Notes: generated by a model from the letters alone, not told the origin. A stretch of 64,000 nucleotides of DNA from JAUVZL01 sp965603515 (GCA_965603515.1 CBFDDH010000001.1:1-64000), one strand, 5' to 3'; counted from the first letter of the stretch, positions 35,954 through 44,216 are shown. Made by a program: numbers and translations.

Positions 35954-36235
35954 ATGACGGTCAATAAAATAAAGAAAAGAGTACTACCGATACTCATTCG
36001 TCATAGGATTTTGAAAGCATCACTTTTTGGTTCTATAGTCAGTGGGAAACTGAATTCACGAAGCGATATTGATGTATTGGTGAAAATGCCTAAATCTGCG
36101 AGTCTTTTTGATTTGGCAGAACTTAAAGATGAACTCGAGCTAAAGCTTGGTCGAAAAGTGGATGTTTTAACTTTCAATTCTATACATCCTCTGCTCAAGG
36201 AGAGTATATTAAATAATCAAAAAGTCATTCTGTGA
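35954..36235 (+). CDS. mntA: MntA-type antitoxin nucleotidyltransferase, copy 1
   Basis: Minimal nucleotidyltransferase of 93 residues, the antitoxin of the HepT-MntA pair. Such proteins inactivate HepT by adding AMP to its tyrosine. The signature GS-x10-DxD is intact (GS at 26-27, then D38-I-D40 in SGKLNSRSDIDVLV). It overlaps hepT by GTGA. The leader is absent or nearly so. About 20 base differences from copy 2 show that both copies have been under the same frame constraint. Confidence 0.88.
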   Translation: MTVNKIKKRVLPILIRHRILKASLFGSIVSGKLNSRSDIDVLVKMPKSASLFDLAELKDELELKLGRKVDVLTFNSIHPLLKESILNNQKVIL

Positions 36236-36537
36236 AAAAAGATCCGCTGATTTTTCTAAAGCACATCATGAAATGTATTGAGCTTATTGAAAAATATACA
36301 AAAAACCTTACAGAAAGAAAATTTCTAGAAAATACTAAAACTCAAGATGCTGTGATTCGTCGAATAGAGGTAATCGGTGAGGCTTCAAAGAATATCCCTC
36401 AGTCTGTTAAAAATAACTACCCAGGTATACCGTGGAGAAAGATTGCTGGGATGAGAGACATCCTAACCCATGAATATTTTGGAGTTGATCTATGTCAGCA
36501 ATGGGGTCAAATCTTCACACTTCACAACCTGCATTAA
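36232..36537 (+). pseudogene. hepT: HepT-type toxin, copy 1, 3'-truncated
   Basis: HEPN-domain ribonuclease-type toxin. The first 87 codons are identical to copy 2 and keep the active motif R-x4-H-x-Y (RDILTHEY, R75 to Y82). After GVDL the frame runs into unrelated sequence (18 novel residues), replacing the final helix of about 27 residues. The break is at 36492, 10 bp before a small inverted-repeat element. The toxin is probably inactive or altered. GTG start overlapping mntA. Confidence 0.75.
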
Positions 36538-36725
36538 TTGCCGATACCTAAATAACCCTGAGATTGCCGCGCTCCCTACGGTCGCCTGCAGTGATGATAT
36601 TAGTGATTCATGCGTTGACAGGGTTCCTAATAAATATATAATGGTTCCAGCATCAGTGAGAGAGTTATATCAGAAAGCTGAAGCAAAGCTAATAAACAAT
36701 ATGCAAAATGCAAAGATTTGACCCC
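36503..36725. mobile_element. 223-bp MITE-like element with 13-bp terminal inverted repeats
   Basis: Perfect terminal repeats GGGGTCAAATCTT (36503-36515) and AAGATTTGACCCC (36713-36725). No transposase gene lies inside. A frame across it (to 36721) is probably fortuitous. The ends resemble those flanking small transposon remnants. Its insertion coincides with loss of the hepT 3' end. Confidence 0.65.
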
Positions 36726-36911
36726 GTTTTTCCGCCAGAAAGATATCATGCCTTTGGGACAATAATTAAATATAGGATAGCACTTAAATTATACTTCGCA
36801 ATATACTTAGTTTCTAGTTTCCAGATTATTATACTATCTTAAACCAGGTCTGCCCCCACTCCGCCTTTAAGCAGTGATACATCTTTTTTATGATGTGCTA
36901 TTCTTCAGTTG

Positions 36912-36939
36912 TTGACTTTTCAAGAAAAAATGGTATATA
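36912..36939 (+). promoter_or_regulatory. Possible promoter of fic
   Basis: TTGACT-N16-TATATA. It overlaps the candidate ATG at 36930. If used, translation would begin at 36945 on a leaderless mRNA. Confidence 0.4.
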
Positions 36940-38009
36940 TGTATATGACATTCAAGCAACTTTTTTCATTGAATTCAAAGATCAATAATGGATTGGTTGA
37001 AATTGAACGCGTCCGCGGATTTCTCGATGCGATTAAAATAAAAGAATCGTGGTTTTCCCAAATGCAAGAAGAGGCATTGCGTGAAGAGTCGCATCATTCA
37101 ACGCACATTGAGGGCACTGGTATAACCCTTGAGCAGGCTAAAAAGATCTTTGCCGGTAAGAAAGTACCGGGAGTATCTCGGGATGTCAAGATGGAACTAA
37201 AAAATTACCGGTTGGCCCTCGATTATGTATCGAAATATATGGGTGTTGATAGTCCGATAACCGAAAGTCTAATACGAGATATTCATAAGATATTGGTCAA
37301 AGATGTTAGGGGAAACGATGCAGATCCTGGAAATTATCGCCGTGTGCAAAACTACATCGTAAACTCATTGACTAATGAGATCATATATACGCCCCCACCA
37401 GCAATCGATGTACCGATTCTAATGAAGGAGTTGGTTGATTGGATAAACAATAATGTAGTTGCGATTTCACCAGTAATCGTTGCCGGTATTGGGCAATTCC
37501 AGTTTGAACACATCCATCCTTTTCTTGACGGCAATGGCAGGACTGGAAGATTACTTTCAACCCTTGTATTGTATAAAACCGGTTATGATTTTAAACGTCT
37601 TTTTATACTTTCCGGATATTATGATAAAGATCGTCCAGCTTATTATGCTGCCTTACAAAGCGTACGTAAGACTAATATGGATATGACCAACTGGATCGAA
37701 TATTTCGTAAATGGATTGAAAGCACAAATGATTGAAGTGAAAGCAAAAGGCGAGAAGATTATTCAAAAGGAAGTTCTCCTTGAAAAGACAGCAAAACTGA
37801 ACTTGAATCAACGACAGAAAAAAGCATTGCAGTATTTGATAGAGAATAACACTATTACTCGTGCTGAGTACGCGAAAATGTTAAAAGTTTCATTGCGGAC
37901 CGCAAATTATGACCTTGAGCAGATGCGAGAGATGAAATTGATCAAGCCTGAGGGCGTTGGTCGAGCGATCCACTATATATTAATTCTTCCAAAATCGACC
38001 ATTAAATAG
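36930..38009 (+). CDS. fic: Fic-family AMPylase with N-terminal inhibitory helix and C-terminal winged helix
   Basis: Enzyme expected to transfer AMP to a hydroxyl side chain of a target protein. The Fic core (about 100-255) holds the complete active loop HPFLDGNGRTGR. The inhibitory motif (S/T)xxxE(G/N) is present near residue 72 of the longest frame as STHIEG, before the core. This makes it a class II Fic with self-inhibition (SoFic type). A C-terminal winged-helix-like region (NNTITRAEYAKMLKVSLRTANYDL) suggests autoregulation. Start candidates are the ATGs at 36930, 36939 and 36945; none has a good Shine-Dalgarno. It lies between two MntA-HepT copies, so it probably belongs to the same mobile defence or stress-response neighbourhood. 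Confidence 0.9.
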   Translation: MVYMYMTFKQLFSLNSKINNGLVEIERVRGFLDAIKIKESWFSQMQEEALREESHHSTHIEGTGITLEQAKKIFAGKKVPGVSRDVKMELKNYRLALDYVSKYMGVDSPITESLIRDIHKILVKDVRGNDADPGNYRRVQNYIVNSLTNEIIYTPPPAIDVPILMKELVDWINNNVVAISPVIVAGIGQFQFEHIHPFLDGNGRTGRLLSTLVLYKTGYDFKRLFILSGYYDKDRPAYYAALQSVRKTNMDMTNWIEYFVNGLKAQMIEVKAKGEKIIQKEVLLEKTAKLNLNQRQKKALQYLIENNTITRAEYAKMLKVSLRTANYDLEQMREMKLIKPEGVGRAIHYILILPKSTIK

Positions 38010-38042
38010 TTGCACGCAAATTGCACGCAAATTGCACGCAAA
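38010..38042 (+). repeat. Three tandem 11-bp repeats TTGCACGCAAA
   Basis: Three exact consecutive copies directly after the fic stop. Each unit contains TTGC-AC-GCAA. An 11-bp phase suits protein binding on one DNA face, as with arm-type integrase sites or an operator. Confidence 0.7.
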
Positions 38043-38296
38043 ACAGACCTTTCCAAGAACTAAAAATAAAGCAAAAATATTAGATAAATCCCGTATTTAT
38101 GTGAGGTTTTCACTTACATGTATTATTATGTAAACCGGTTTTGATAAGATTTCATGTTATCAAAGAAATCACAAAACTTTCGTGATATCGGGATATAATG
38201 AAAATGGCTTGTCACAAGACTCCTAGGGTGGGGTTAAGAAGTTATTTGATTCATAATCCAGGGGGCGTTAATATATTTATTAATTATTCAATCATA

Positions 38297-38324
38297 TTGA
38301 CAAGATTATGTTAATGGATAGAAT
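38297..38324 (+). promoter_or_regulatory. Promoter of mntA copy 2, leaderless
   Basis: TTGACA-N16-TAGAAT, six bases before the ATG. Confidence 0.65.
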
Positions 38325-38330
38325 AAAGTT

Positions 38331-38612
38331 ATGACGGTTAAGAGAATAAAGAAAAGAGTACTACCGATACTCATTCGGCATAGGATTTCGAAAGCATCAC
38401 TTTTTGGTTCTGTAGTCAGTGGGAAACTAAATTCAAGAAGCGATATTGATGTATTAGTGAAAATGCCTAAATCTGCGAGTCTTCTTGATCTAGTAGAGCT
38501 TAAAGATGAACTTGAGCTAAAACTTGGTCGAAAAGTGGATGTTTTGACCTTTAATTCTATACACCCTCTGCTCAAGGAGAGTATATTAAATAATCAAAAA
38601 GTCATTCTGTGA
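38331..38612 (+). CDS. mntA: MntA-type antitoxin nucleotidyltransferase, copy 2
   Basis: Same length and motifs as copy 1 (GS at 26-27, D38, D40). It differs at about a dozen residues, for example SVVSGK for SIVSGK and SLLDLVELK for SLFDLAELK. It is paired with an intact HepT through a GTGA overlap and so is the likely functional antitoxin of this locus. AMPylation of HepT is family knowledge, not shown here. Confidence 0.9.
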   Translation: MTVKRIKKRVLPILIRHRISKASLFGSVVSGKLNSRSDIDVLVKMPKSASLLDLVELKDELELKLGRKVDVLTFNSIHPLLKESILNNQKVIL

Positions 38613-38950
38613 AAAAAGATCCGCTGATTTTTCTAAAGCACATCATGAAATGTATTGAGCTTATTGAAAAATATACAAAAAACCTTACAGAAAGAAAATT
38701 TCTAGAAAATACTAAAACTCAAGATGCTGTGATTCGTCGAATAGAGGTAATCGGTGAGGCTTCAAAGAATATCCCTCAGTCTGTTAAAAATAACTACCCA
38801 GGTATACCGTGGAGAAAGATTGCTGGGATGAGAGACATCCTAACCCATGAATATTTTGGAGTTGATCTACACCTTACTTGGAATGTCACTCAAAAGGATA
38901 TTCCAAAATTAAAAAGAAAAGTTGCGCAAATAATTAAAAGCATCATCTGA
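38609..38950 (+). CDS. hepT: HepT-type HEPN toxin, copy 2, intact
   Basis: Toxin of 113 residues and the usual length. HEPN fold with the ribonuclease motif R-x4-H-x-Y (RDILTHEY, R75-H80-Y82) and a C-terminal helix (KDIPKLKRKVAQIIKSII) that copy 1 has lost. HepT toxins cleave RNA, including tRNA in studied cases, and are neutralised by tri-AMPylation of the motif tyrosine by MntA. GTG start inside the mntA stop. Confidence 0.92.
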   Translation: MKKDPLIFLKHIMKCIELIEKYTKNLTERKFLENTKTQDAVIRRIEVIGEASKNIPQSVKNNYPGIPWRKIAGMRDILTHEYFGVDLHLTWNVTQKDIPKLKRKVAQIIKSII

Positions 38951-38970
38951 TCTATCATTACCTCTAAATC

Positions 38971-39185
38971 TTGACACAAAAACGACTCGTAATCCATTTA
39001 CTTTATACTTACATTGTTATTGGAGGTTCCGTCATTAGGGTGTTGAAGATCTCAAGTACATGGAAAAATATGCTGGAATTGTGTGGGGATTTATATTAGG
39101 GCAGCGGATTCATAATCCACTTACTTTATACTTACGTTGTTACTGGAGGTTCTATTATTAGGATGTTATAGACAACAAACAGGCA
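38971..39185 (+). repeat. Two tandem units of a 120-bp repeat with tRNA anticodon-arm fragments and an integrase-tail repeat
   Basis: Unit 1 starts at TTGACACAAAAACGACTCGTAATCC (38971-38995; anticodon-arm-like). Unit 2 contains GCAGCGGATTCATAATCC (39101-39118), typical of tRNA-Met position 24 to 41. Both continue with matching text, TTACTTTATACTTAC, then TTGTTA and TGGAGGTTC. Unit 2 ends in GTTATAGACAACAAACAGG (39165-39183). Confidence 0.65.
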
Positions 39186-39215
39186 AGGGGAGTGATATTG
39201 AGGTCACTCCCCTTG
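39184..39215 (-). terminator. Recurrent hairpin GGGGAGTGA-N8-TCACTCCCC, copy 1
   Basis: 12-bp stem with loop TATTGAGG, 18 bases past the stop of the propeller gene at 39233. No T-run follows, so termination may be weak. Near-identical copies are at 42383 and 62972. Confidence 0.65.
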
Positions 39216-39232
39216 TGCTTAGTGTAAAATTC

Positions 39233-40600
39233 TTATTTTATTTTAACAACCTTCCTCGTTATTAATCCGTCAACCTCAATGAAATAAACCCCCGGTTTAA
39301 TTTTATCATGAATCACAACTCTACCTGTGATATCAAAGACTCTATAGTTTTTATCCTTGGGTAATACAAGTGGACCGCTGAGGATGGTGGCACCGAGGTT
39401 CTTTTCTGCAGTGTTTGCTACTTTCTTTTCTTCAATACCAACATCAGGTTCTGTTTTTATGAGATAAACATCTTCTCCACCAGCTCCATAAGACTCTGTA
39501 GATCCAACTATAATGTACCCATTATCAGATGTCACTTGCATATCAAAAGCTGCATCATTATTATCACCCCCAATAAGGGATGTCCATATTGTATCACCTG
39601 CATTATCAATTTTTACAAAATAAATATTACTGCCACCCGGTGGGTAATAGGAATCGGACCAACCTACACAAACATAGCTGCTATCATTGGTTTCTCTGAT
39701 TGCGTATCCCCACTCAGTCATCTCGCCTCCATAATTTCTTTCCCACACTACATCACCATTTCTGTCAGTCCGAATAAGATAATAATCTCCATTTATGCCG
39801 AAAGACAATGTAAGACCAATTAATATATATCCCGAATCAGCGGTAGTTTCAACATGTGAAAATAAATCGTGCACTGAATCACCATATGTTTGTGTCCATA
39901 GTGAATCACCACTACTATCAATCCTTACCACATAAGCATCCTCCCCAATAACCCCGAAAGAAGTTGTATACCCAGCAATGATATATCCACCATCATATAT
40001 TTGCTGTATACTATAGGCTGTTTCTCGTCCCATACCGCCATACGTTTTCTGCCAAACGAGATTCCCCAAAGAATCGGTTTTTACTAAAAAAATATCATCG
40101 GAGCCAGCACCGAATGATCGTGTTCGCCCTGCTATTACAAATCCTCCATCTGAAGCAGTAGTTAGAGAAAAGCCAGAGTCAGTTGAATCACCACCATAAG
40201 CGTTTGTCCAAAGTGTATCACCGAGAGAGTCCGTTTTGATTAGATACACATCTGCATCTCCATTACCGAAGGAGTATGTATATCCCGCGATTATATACCC
40301 ACCATCCGGCGTTTGGATCACCGACCATCCCATCTCTTCTTCAGAACCACCGTAGGTTTTTTCCCATAAGAACGTACCGTTAGCATCAGTTTTTATAAGA
40401 TAAACGTCATATCCACCAGCCCCAAATGATTGGGTCCATCCAGCGATCACAAAACCACCATCACTGGTTTGTTGAACAGCATAACCCATATCATTAGCAA
40501 CTCCTCCGAATGTCCTCGTCCACATAGTATCAGGTGCTTGAGCGACCAGGAGTAAAGGGCATAGTGCAAAGAGCAGAATGTACAAGATAATATTTTTCAT
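39233..40600 (-). CDS. Secreted seven-bladed propeller protein with compact sorting domain
   Basis: 455 residues: signal peptide (ends CPLLLVAQ), then seven repeats of about 50 residues with DGGYIIAGYTxSFGxGxxDVYLIKTDSxGDTLW. It ends with the compact sorting domain (LPKDKNYRVFDITGR, KPGVYFIEVDG, VVKIK). It is a paralogue of 4204-5622, but that protein has a long-type C-terminus, so the same propeller has been joined to two kinds of tail. It overlaps the upstream beta-helix gene by ATGA, so the two are coupled. Confidence 0.85.
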   Translation of the reverse strand: MKNIILYILLFALCPLLLVAQAPDTMWTRTFGGVANDMGYAVQQTSDGGFVIAGWTQSFGAGGYDVYLIKTDANGTFLWEKTYGGSEEEMGWSVIQTPDGGYIIAGYTYSFGNGDADVYLIKTDSLGDTLWTNAYGGDSTDSGFSLTTASDGGFVIAGRTRSFGAGSDDIFLVKTDSLGNLVWQKTYGGMGRETAYSIQQIYDGGYIIAGYTTSFGVIGEDAYVVRIDSSGDSLWTQTYGDSVHDLFSHVETTADSGYILIGLTLSFGINGDYYLIRTDRNGDVVWERNYGGEMTEWGYAIRETNDSSYVCVGWSDSYYPPGGSNIYFVKIDNAGDTIWTSLIGGDNNDAAFDMQVTSDNGYIIVGSTESYGAGGEDVYLIKTEPDVGIEEKKVANTAEKNLGATILSGPLVLPKDKNYRVFDITGRVVIHDKIKPGVYFIEVDGLITRKVVKIK

Positions 40601-42003
40601 CTAACCTTAACTACTTTCCTTGTTATCTGTCCATCAACTTCAATAAAATAAATCCCCGGTTTTATTTTATCTGGTAAAACGACTCGTCCGGTGATATCAA
40701 AGACTTTGCACTGCTTACCATTTGGCAGCATTAAAGGACCAGCAAAAATAGTCGCACCAATCGTATTTCGTTTAACTGCAGGATTTACGGCAGATCTATC
40801 CTCAACTCCAGGCCAGTAAAGCCAGGGGTTAAAATCGACATGATCGCTCACGGAATCACCCAAACCCCCAGGATTAGAATCGGGATGATAAGGACCTGTT
40901 GAATCACCCCACCAATTATATTCTGCTTCAATTATGAGGGTTGAATCTTCATTACGAAGACCAAAGCCGATGTTATTCACGATATCGTTATAGTGGACAA
41001 TCGGAGCTGCAAATGCTATACAGCTTAAGCCATCACCAATATTGTTGGCTATGGTACAATATTCAATGATAGGTGAACTGTAAATACAGCTGAAAATACC
41101 GCCACCACGCTCCGTTGCCGTGTTGTTTTCTAGGTGGTTATAGTTAATAGTCGGTGCAGATTCTTGGCAGCTAATACCACCACCATACTGAGTTCTGTTA
41201 CCAGAAATAATGCAATGACTAACAGTAGTTCCAGAATCCTCGTAAAAGGAAATCCCACCACCCTTTCCATTTGTCGCTATGTTGTCGATAATGGTATCTC
41301 CCATAATAATCGCTCCAGAGTTTGAGCAGTCGATTCCACCACCATCATAGTATGCGACATTACTCTGTACTGTATTACTAAATATCTGTGGTGATGCCTC
41401 AAGTGAAGCAATACCCCCACCGTAGTAATTCGTAGCTTGATTATCTGAAATGACATTGCCCGAAATCAGTGCATCGGAACGATAACACAGTATCCCTCCC
41501 CCAATATATACTGCTATGTTATGACATATCGTATTATCAATCATAGTCGGTGATGAATACCTACAAGCAATACCACCACCATACAATCCCGCATAGTTAT
41601 TGGTTATAATGTTATCTACGATGATTGGTGAAGAGTTATTATCACAGTATATACCACCACCGTGTTCATTATCGGCAAAGCCATTGCGGAATGTGAATCC
41701 CCTGATGACCGTATTCGAATCTACACCGGTATTAATTAATAGCACTCTTCCCAAATTACCACCATCTATTATTGTTGTATCAGATCCAAGCTCGCTCACA
41801 AGGTGTATTCTCTGGGTATTCGGCCACACCACATTTTCGTAATATGTTCCGGGTCCGACTAATACAATGTCATTATCTGAGCATGCATCTAATGCTGTCT
41901 GAATAGAATTGAGAGTGGAATCTGGGTGTACGTAACAAACAGTACGATCTGCGAAAGTCAAGCTTAATGAAAGTAATAGTATCGCAGTTACTGCAAGTTT
42001 CAA
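40597..42003 (-). CDS. Secreted right-handed parallel beta-helix protein with compact sorting domain
   Basis: 468 residues. The start is TTG after GAGGAGG and AAGAC. Signal peptide, then the NosD/DUF1565-type opening (VCYVHPDSTLNSIQTAL, DIVLVGPGTYYENV). About ten helical rungs follow, each with a GGGI(Y/A)C turn and SPxIxxNxIxxN strand. Such folds bind or cleave polysaccharides, but no catalytic residues are obvious. Compact sorting domain at the end (QCKVFDITGRVVLPDKIKPG, VVKVR). Paralogues are at 57124 and 58356. First gene of a two-gene operon. Confidence 0.85.
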   Translation of the reverse strand: MKLAVTAILLLSLSLTFADRTVCYVHPDSTLNSIQTALDACSDNDIVLVGPGTYYENVVWPNTQRIHLVSELGSDTTIIDGGNLGRVLLINTGVDSNTVIRGFTFRNGFADNEHGGGIYCDNNSSPIIVDNIITNNYAGLYGGGIACRYSSPTMIDNTICHNIAVYIGGGILCYRSDALISGNVISDNQATNYYGGGIASLEASPQIFSNTVQSNVAYYDGGGIDCSNSGAIIMGDTIIDNIATNGKGGGISFYEDSGTTVSHCIISGNRTQYGGGISCQESAPTINYNHLENNTATERGGGIFSCIYSSPIIEYCTIANNIGDGLSCIAFAAPIVHYNDIVNNIGFGLRNEDSTLIIEAEYNWWGDSTGPYHPDSNPGGLGDSVSDHVDFNPWLYWPGVEDRSAVNPAVKRNTIGATIFAGPLMLPNGKQCKVFDITGRVVLPDKIKPGIYFIEVDGQITRKVVKVR

Positions 42004-42022
42004 GTCTTCCTCCTCTACAATA

Positions 42023-42050
42023 ATTATAGGAGCAATTCAGGTGTTGTCAA
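42023..42050 (-). promoter_or_regulatory. Promoter of the beta-helix/propeller operon
   Basis: TTGACA-N16-TATAAT, both hexamers perfect, on the minus strand. Confidence 0.75.
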
Positions 42051-42060
42051 GGTCACCTCA

Positions 42061-42130
42061 CCAGGATGTCGAAGATCTCGAGTAAACCGGGAGGTTATAG
42101 ACAACAAACAGGCACAGATTTGGCACAAAG
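42061..42130 (+). repeat. Integrase-tail repeat, full-length copy
   Basis: CCAGGATGTC then, from 42094, GTTATAGACAACAAACAGG and CACAGATTTGGCACAAAG. In frame it reads EVIDNKQAQIWHKDN-stop. The GGCACA pair is repeated at an 11-bp interval. Confidence 0.7.
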
Positions 42131-42178
42131 ATAATTAAATGGAATAATATACCGAAACTGTGCCGGAATTCATACTTT

Positions 42179-42225
42179 GGAAACGGACTCGCAGTCCGCT
42201 TTGTCTAGAGCGGCGGACTACGGAT
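42179..42225 (+). other. Composite tRNA-like fragment, second part tRNA-Arg(ACG)-like
   Basis: Hairpin CGGA-CTCGCAG-TCCG, then TTTGTCTAGAGC (D-arm 3' side), then GGCGGA-CTACGGA-T, the anticodon arm typical of tRNA-Arg(ACG), ending in the stem. A 9-bp hairpin GCGATTTCA...TGAAATCGC (42226-42260) abuts it. Confidence 0.6.
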
Positions 42226-42356
42226 GCGATTTCATGAAATTTCATAACTTCTGAAATCGCAGTAGAAATCGCTCTAATGCATACTATACAAACCTTTGCA
42301 CCATTCTTATCTTTAAGGGATTTTCTGGATTATACCATATGTTTTGGCCAAAATGT

Positions 42357-42373
42357 GTGACAAATACGTGACA
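42357..42373 (+). repeat. GTGACA direct repeats at 11-bp interval
   Basis: GTGACA-AATAC-GTGACA directly before the recurrent hairpin, analogous to the GGCACA pairs. Confidence 0.45.
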
Positions 42374-42382
42374 GTGAAAAAT

Positions 42383-42410
42383 AGGGGAGTGATGTTGAGG
42401 TCACTCCCCT
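42383..42410 (-). terminator. Recurrent hairpin GGGGAGTGA-N8-TCACTCCCC, copy 2
   Basis: 10-bp stem with loop TGTTGAGG. On the minus strand it is followed by ATTTTT. It lies 21 bases past the C25 peptidase stop. Confidence 0.8.
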
Positions 42411-42430
42411 GTCGGTAGAATTATAATTCA

Positions 42431-43951
42431 CTACCTCAATAAGATTATTTTTCTTGTCTCTTTATAGTTACCCGCCTCAAATTTTATGAAGTAGACACCT
42501 CCGGGTAACTTCTTACCTTTTGTATCCATACCTTCCCAGATTATATCATAAATGCCCGTTGGCTTGTGTTCATTCAATAATGTTCGCACTAAATGCCCAG
42601 TGATATCATAAATTTTAATACTTACATGTACAGACTGCAACGTTTGAAATTTGATTCTGGTCGTTTGTCTAAATGGATTGGGGTGATTTTCAAGATAAGA
42701 ACCTTGATGGTTCAATTCAGCTATCTCTTCTATCCCTACAGGCTCGGTGCGAATCTTCAGTTCTGGATCGCCAAACATAATGGGTGAGAGATAATGGAAA
42801 CGCCAATATTCGTCTTGTCCTGGTCCCCAATATATGAGTTGATCGTATTTTGCCATTCGCCAAGCCACACCAGCACGCTGTTGAGCACTCCCGAAGAAAT
42901 TGTAATAGAAGTAGTATTCCTGTCCCAAATCATAACGTGTACTGCCAATAAAAACAATACAACCTCCATTGGATGCAGTCATAAACGCTTCTCCAAGACA
43001 TTTTTGAGGATCATCATACCAAGCAGTTGCACAGGCACAAGCCACAATCATCGGGAGTTTGTACCCATTAGTAACTGACGCTGCGTGGGTACTCGTAATG
43101 TAATCACTAAGAATCCATGTGTTTCCTATTTTTTGATACCAATGGAAATATTGAGGAGAACCATGGGATATTGAGTTCACAATAGATGTTCCTTGATTGA
43201 AGTAACTAAGAAAATTATCTACTGTTAGACTATCAAAGTCTAATCTCATACTTTCATACAAGCGAGCAATTTGGAAATTATTGGGGTGAGGAAAGTGATT
43301 ATTATATACTGATTCCTTGGCGGCAATACAATCAGAACTATCCTGTACATTGAAAACTGCTGCACAAAATATCATTCTTTCTGGCCAATCACCAGGTGGT
43401 GGAGATTGTTCATAATTGATTATCTTATCAACCATATTAATTATCTCCGTGGGATTATCTGAAGGAAGTCTTCCTACATATAACCTGTAATCATAGAAAT
43501 CTATTTCATCAATACCTTGTGAGCAATGAGTTGAGTCTTCTCCAAATATACTATCGTTATCCAAATCCCAATTCGTGGCCAAATTTGTGTAGTAATCATC
43601 AGAGGGTATAGTGCAGTTAAGCCCTGGAATAAAATCGGGGATAACGTACCGTGGAGGAACTGTTGCAGTATCTCCGGCTAAAAGAAGATATTCAAAACTG
43701 GGCCATATGCTATCACTATGGGCAACAAAGTTCCTGATCTTCTCTGCACGATCTCTCCCTGGATAATTTTGTTCAATCCAGCCTATCGTAGCAACAAAGG
43801 TGGTACAACCTTTCGTGTCTTTCCAATCTGCTAATGGTTGAATTTCGTCAACTAAAGAATCGTGGACTACAATACAGTATGAATAATCTTGTGCAATTGC
43901 CACTGCTGGTATGCCGATTAGTATAAGTAGCACAAGTTTACCGTAATTCAT
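42431..43951 (-). CDS. Secreted C25 (gingipain-type) cysteine peptidase with FlgD-type C-terminal domain
   Basis: 506 residues. Signal peptide (ends AVAIAQ), then a C25 caspase-like fold: LADWKDTKGCTTFVAT, EYLLLAGD and YVGRLPSDN. The catalytic dyad area has SISHGSP (H263) and MIVACACATA (C305 or C307), and GSTRYDLGQEYYFYYNF follows. The last 80 residues are a long-type sorting domain (NPFRQTTRIKF, IYDITGHLVRTL, GKKLPGGVYFIKF, KIILLR). C25 peptidases in Bacteroidota are type IX cargo, which fits the tail. GAGGAGG precedes the start. Peptide specificity cannot be read. Confidence 0.9.
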   Translation of the reverse strand: MNYGKLVLLILIGIPAVAIAQDYSYCIVVHDSLVDEIQPLADWKDTKGCTTFVATIGWIEQNYPGRDRAEKIRNFVAHSDSIWPSFEYLLLAGDTATVPPRYVIPDFIPGLNCTIPSDDYYTNLATNWDLDNDSIFGEDSTHCSQGIDEIDFYDYRLYVGRLPSDNPTEIINMVDKIINYEQSPPPGDWPERMIFCAAVFNVQDSSDCIAAKESVYNNHFPHPNNFQIARLYESMRLDFDSLTVDNFLSYFNQGTSIVNSISHGSPQYFHWYQKIGNTWILSDYITSTHAASVTNGYKLPMIVACACATAWYDDPQKCLGEAFMTASNGGCIVFIGSTRYDLGQEYYFYYNFFGSAQQRAGVAWRMAKYDQLIYWGPGQDEYWRFHYLSPIMFGDPELKIRTEPVGIEEIAELNHQGSYLENHPNPFRQTTRIKFQTLQSVHVSIKIYDITGHLVRTLLNEHKPTGIYDIIWEGMDTKGKKLPGGVYFIKFEAGNYKETRKIILLR

Positions 43952-43970
43952 CAGCCTCCTCTACTATGAG

Positions 43971-43998
43971 ATTATAAGAGAATTCTATGCGTTGTCAA
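43971..43998 (-). promoter_or_regulatory. Promoter of the C25 peptidase gene
   Basis: TTGACA-N16-TATAAT on the minus strand, both hexamers perfect. Confidence 0.75.
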
Positions 43999-44001
43999 GA
44001 T

Positions 44002-44108
44002 GATACAAATTTGACACAAGCTACTGCGGAAAGATTGATATTATTGAATTCCCTGTGGATTATAAATCCGCATACCCCCTACACCACAAAATTACCGGGA
44101 GTGGTGTA
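44002..44108 (+). repeat. Integrase-tail-like repeat, tRNA anticodon-arm-like hairpin and palindrome
   Basis: GATACAAATTTGACACAAG (44002-44020) is a decayed GGCACA pair. 44054-44072 forms TGTGGA-TTATAAA-TCCGCA, a 6-bp stem with a 7-base loop and T33 as in a tRNA anticodon arm. 44080-44108 is TACACCAC-N13-GTGGTGTA. Confidence 0.5.
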
Positions 44109-44169
44109 ATGATAGCCATGCCGGGTACGCACAAATATGGCGCAGGGGACCATACAACTCTCCTGTGCC

Positions 44170-44197
44170 TTGATTTACTCTAATATAGTGATATAAT
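44170..44197 (+). promoter_or_regulatory. Promoter of the SET-Nudix-methyltransferase operon
   Basis: TTGATT-N16-TATAAT, directly preceded by GTGCC. From GTGCC to GGAGG is 48 bases, identical in layout to the promoter at 49978-50005. Confidence 0.75.
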
Positions 44198-44216
44198 TCT
44201 ATTGGTTGGAGGAAAA

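Larger units (their letters stand above)
35792..36492 (+). repeat. 700-bp duplication, copy 1 (mntA promoter, mntA, 5' hepT)
   Basis: Matches 38169-38869 at a constant offset of 2377 with no gaps over the stretch compared. The first half shows scattered differences. The last 300 bp, from about 36191, is identical by eye. Confidence 0.8.
38169..38869 (+). repeat. 700-bp duplication, copy 2
   Basis: Second copy of the segment at 35792-36492. After 38869 it continues into the intact hepT 3' end. Confidence 0.8.

Noticed and set aside
36470..36721. Small gene across the inverted-repeat element
   Set aside because: It begins inside hepT in another frame and runs to the element end. No Shine-Dalgarno or domain.
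38010..38042. CRISPR-like short repeats
   Set aside because: The three 11-bp units are contiguous with no spacers, and no cas genes are present.
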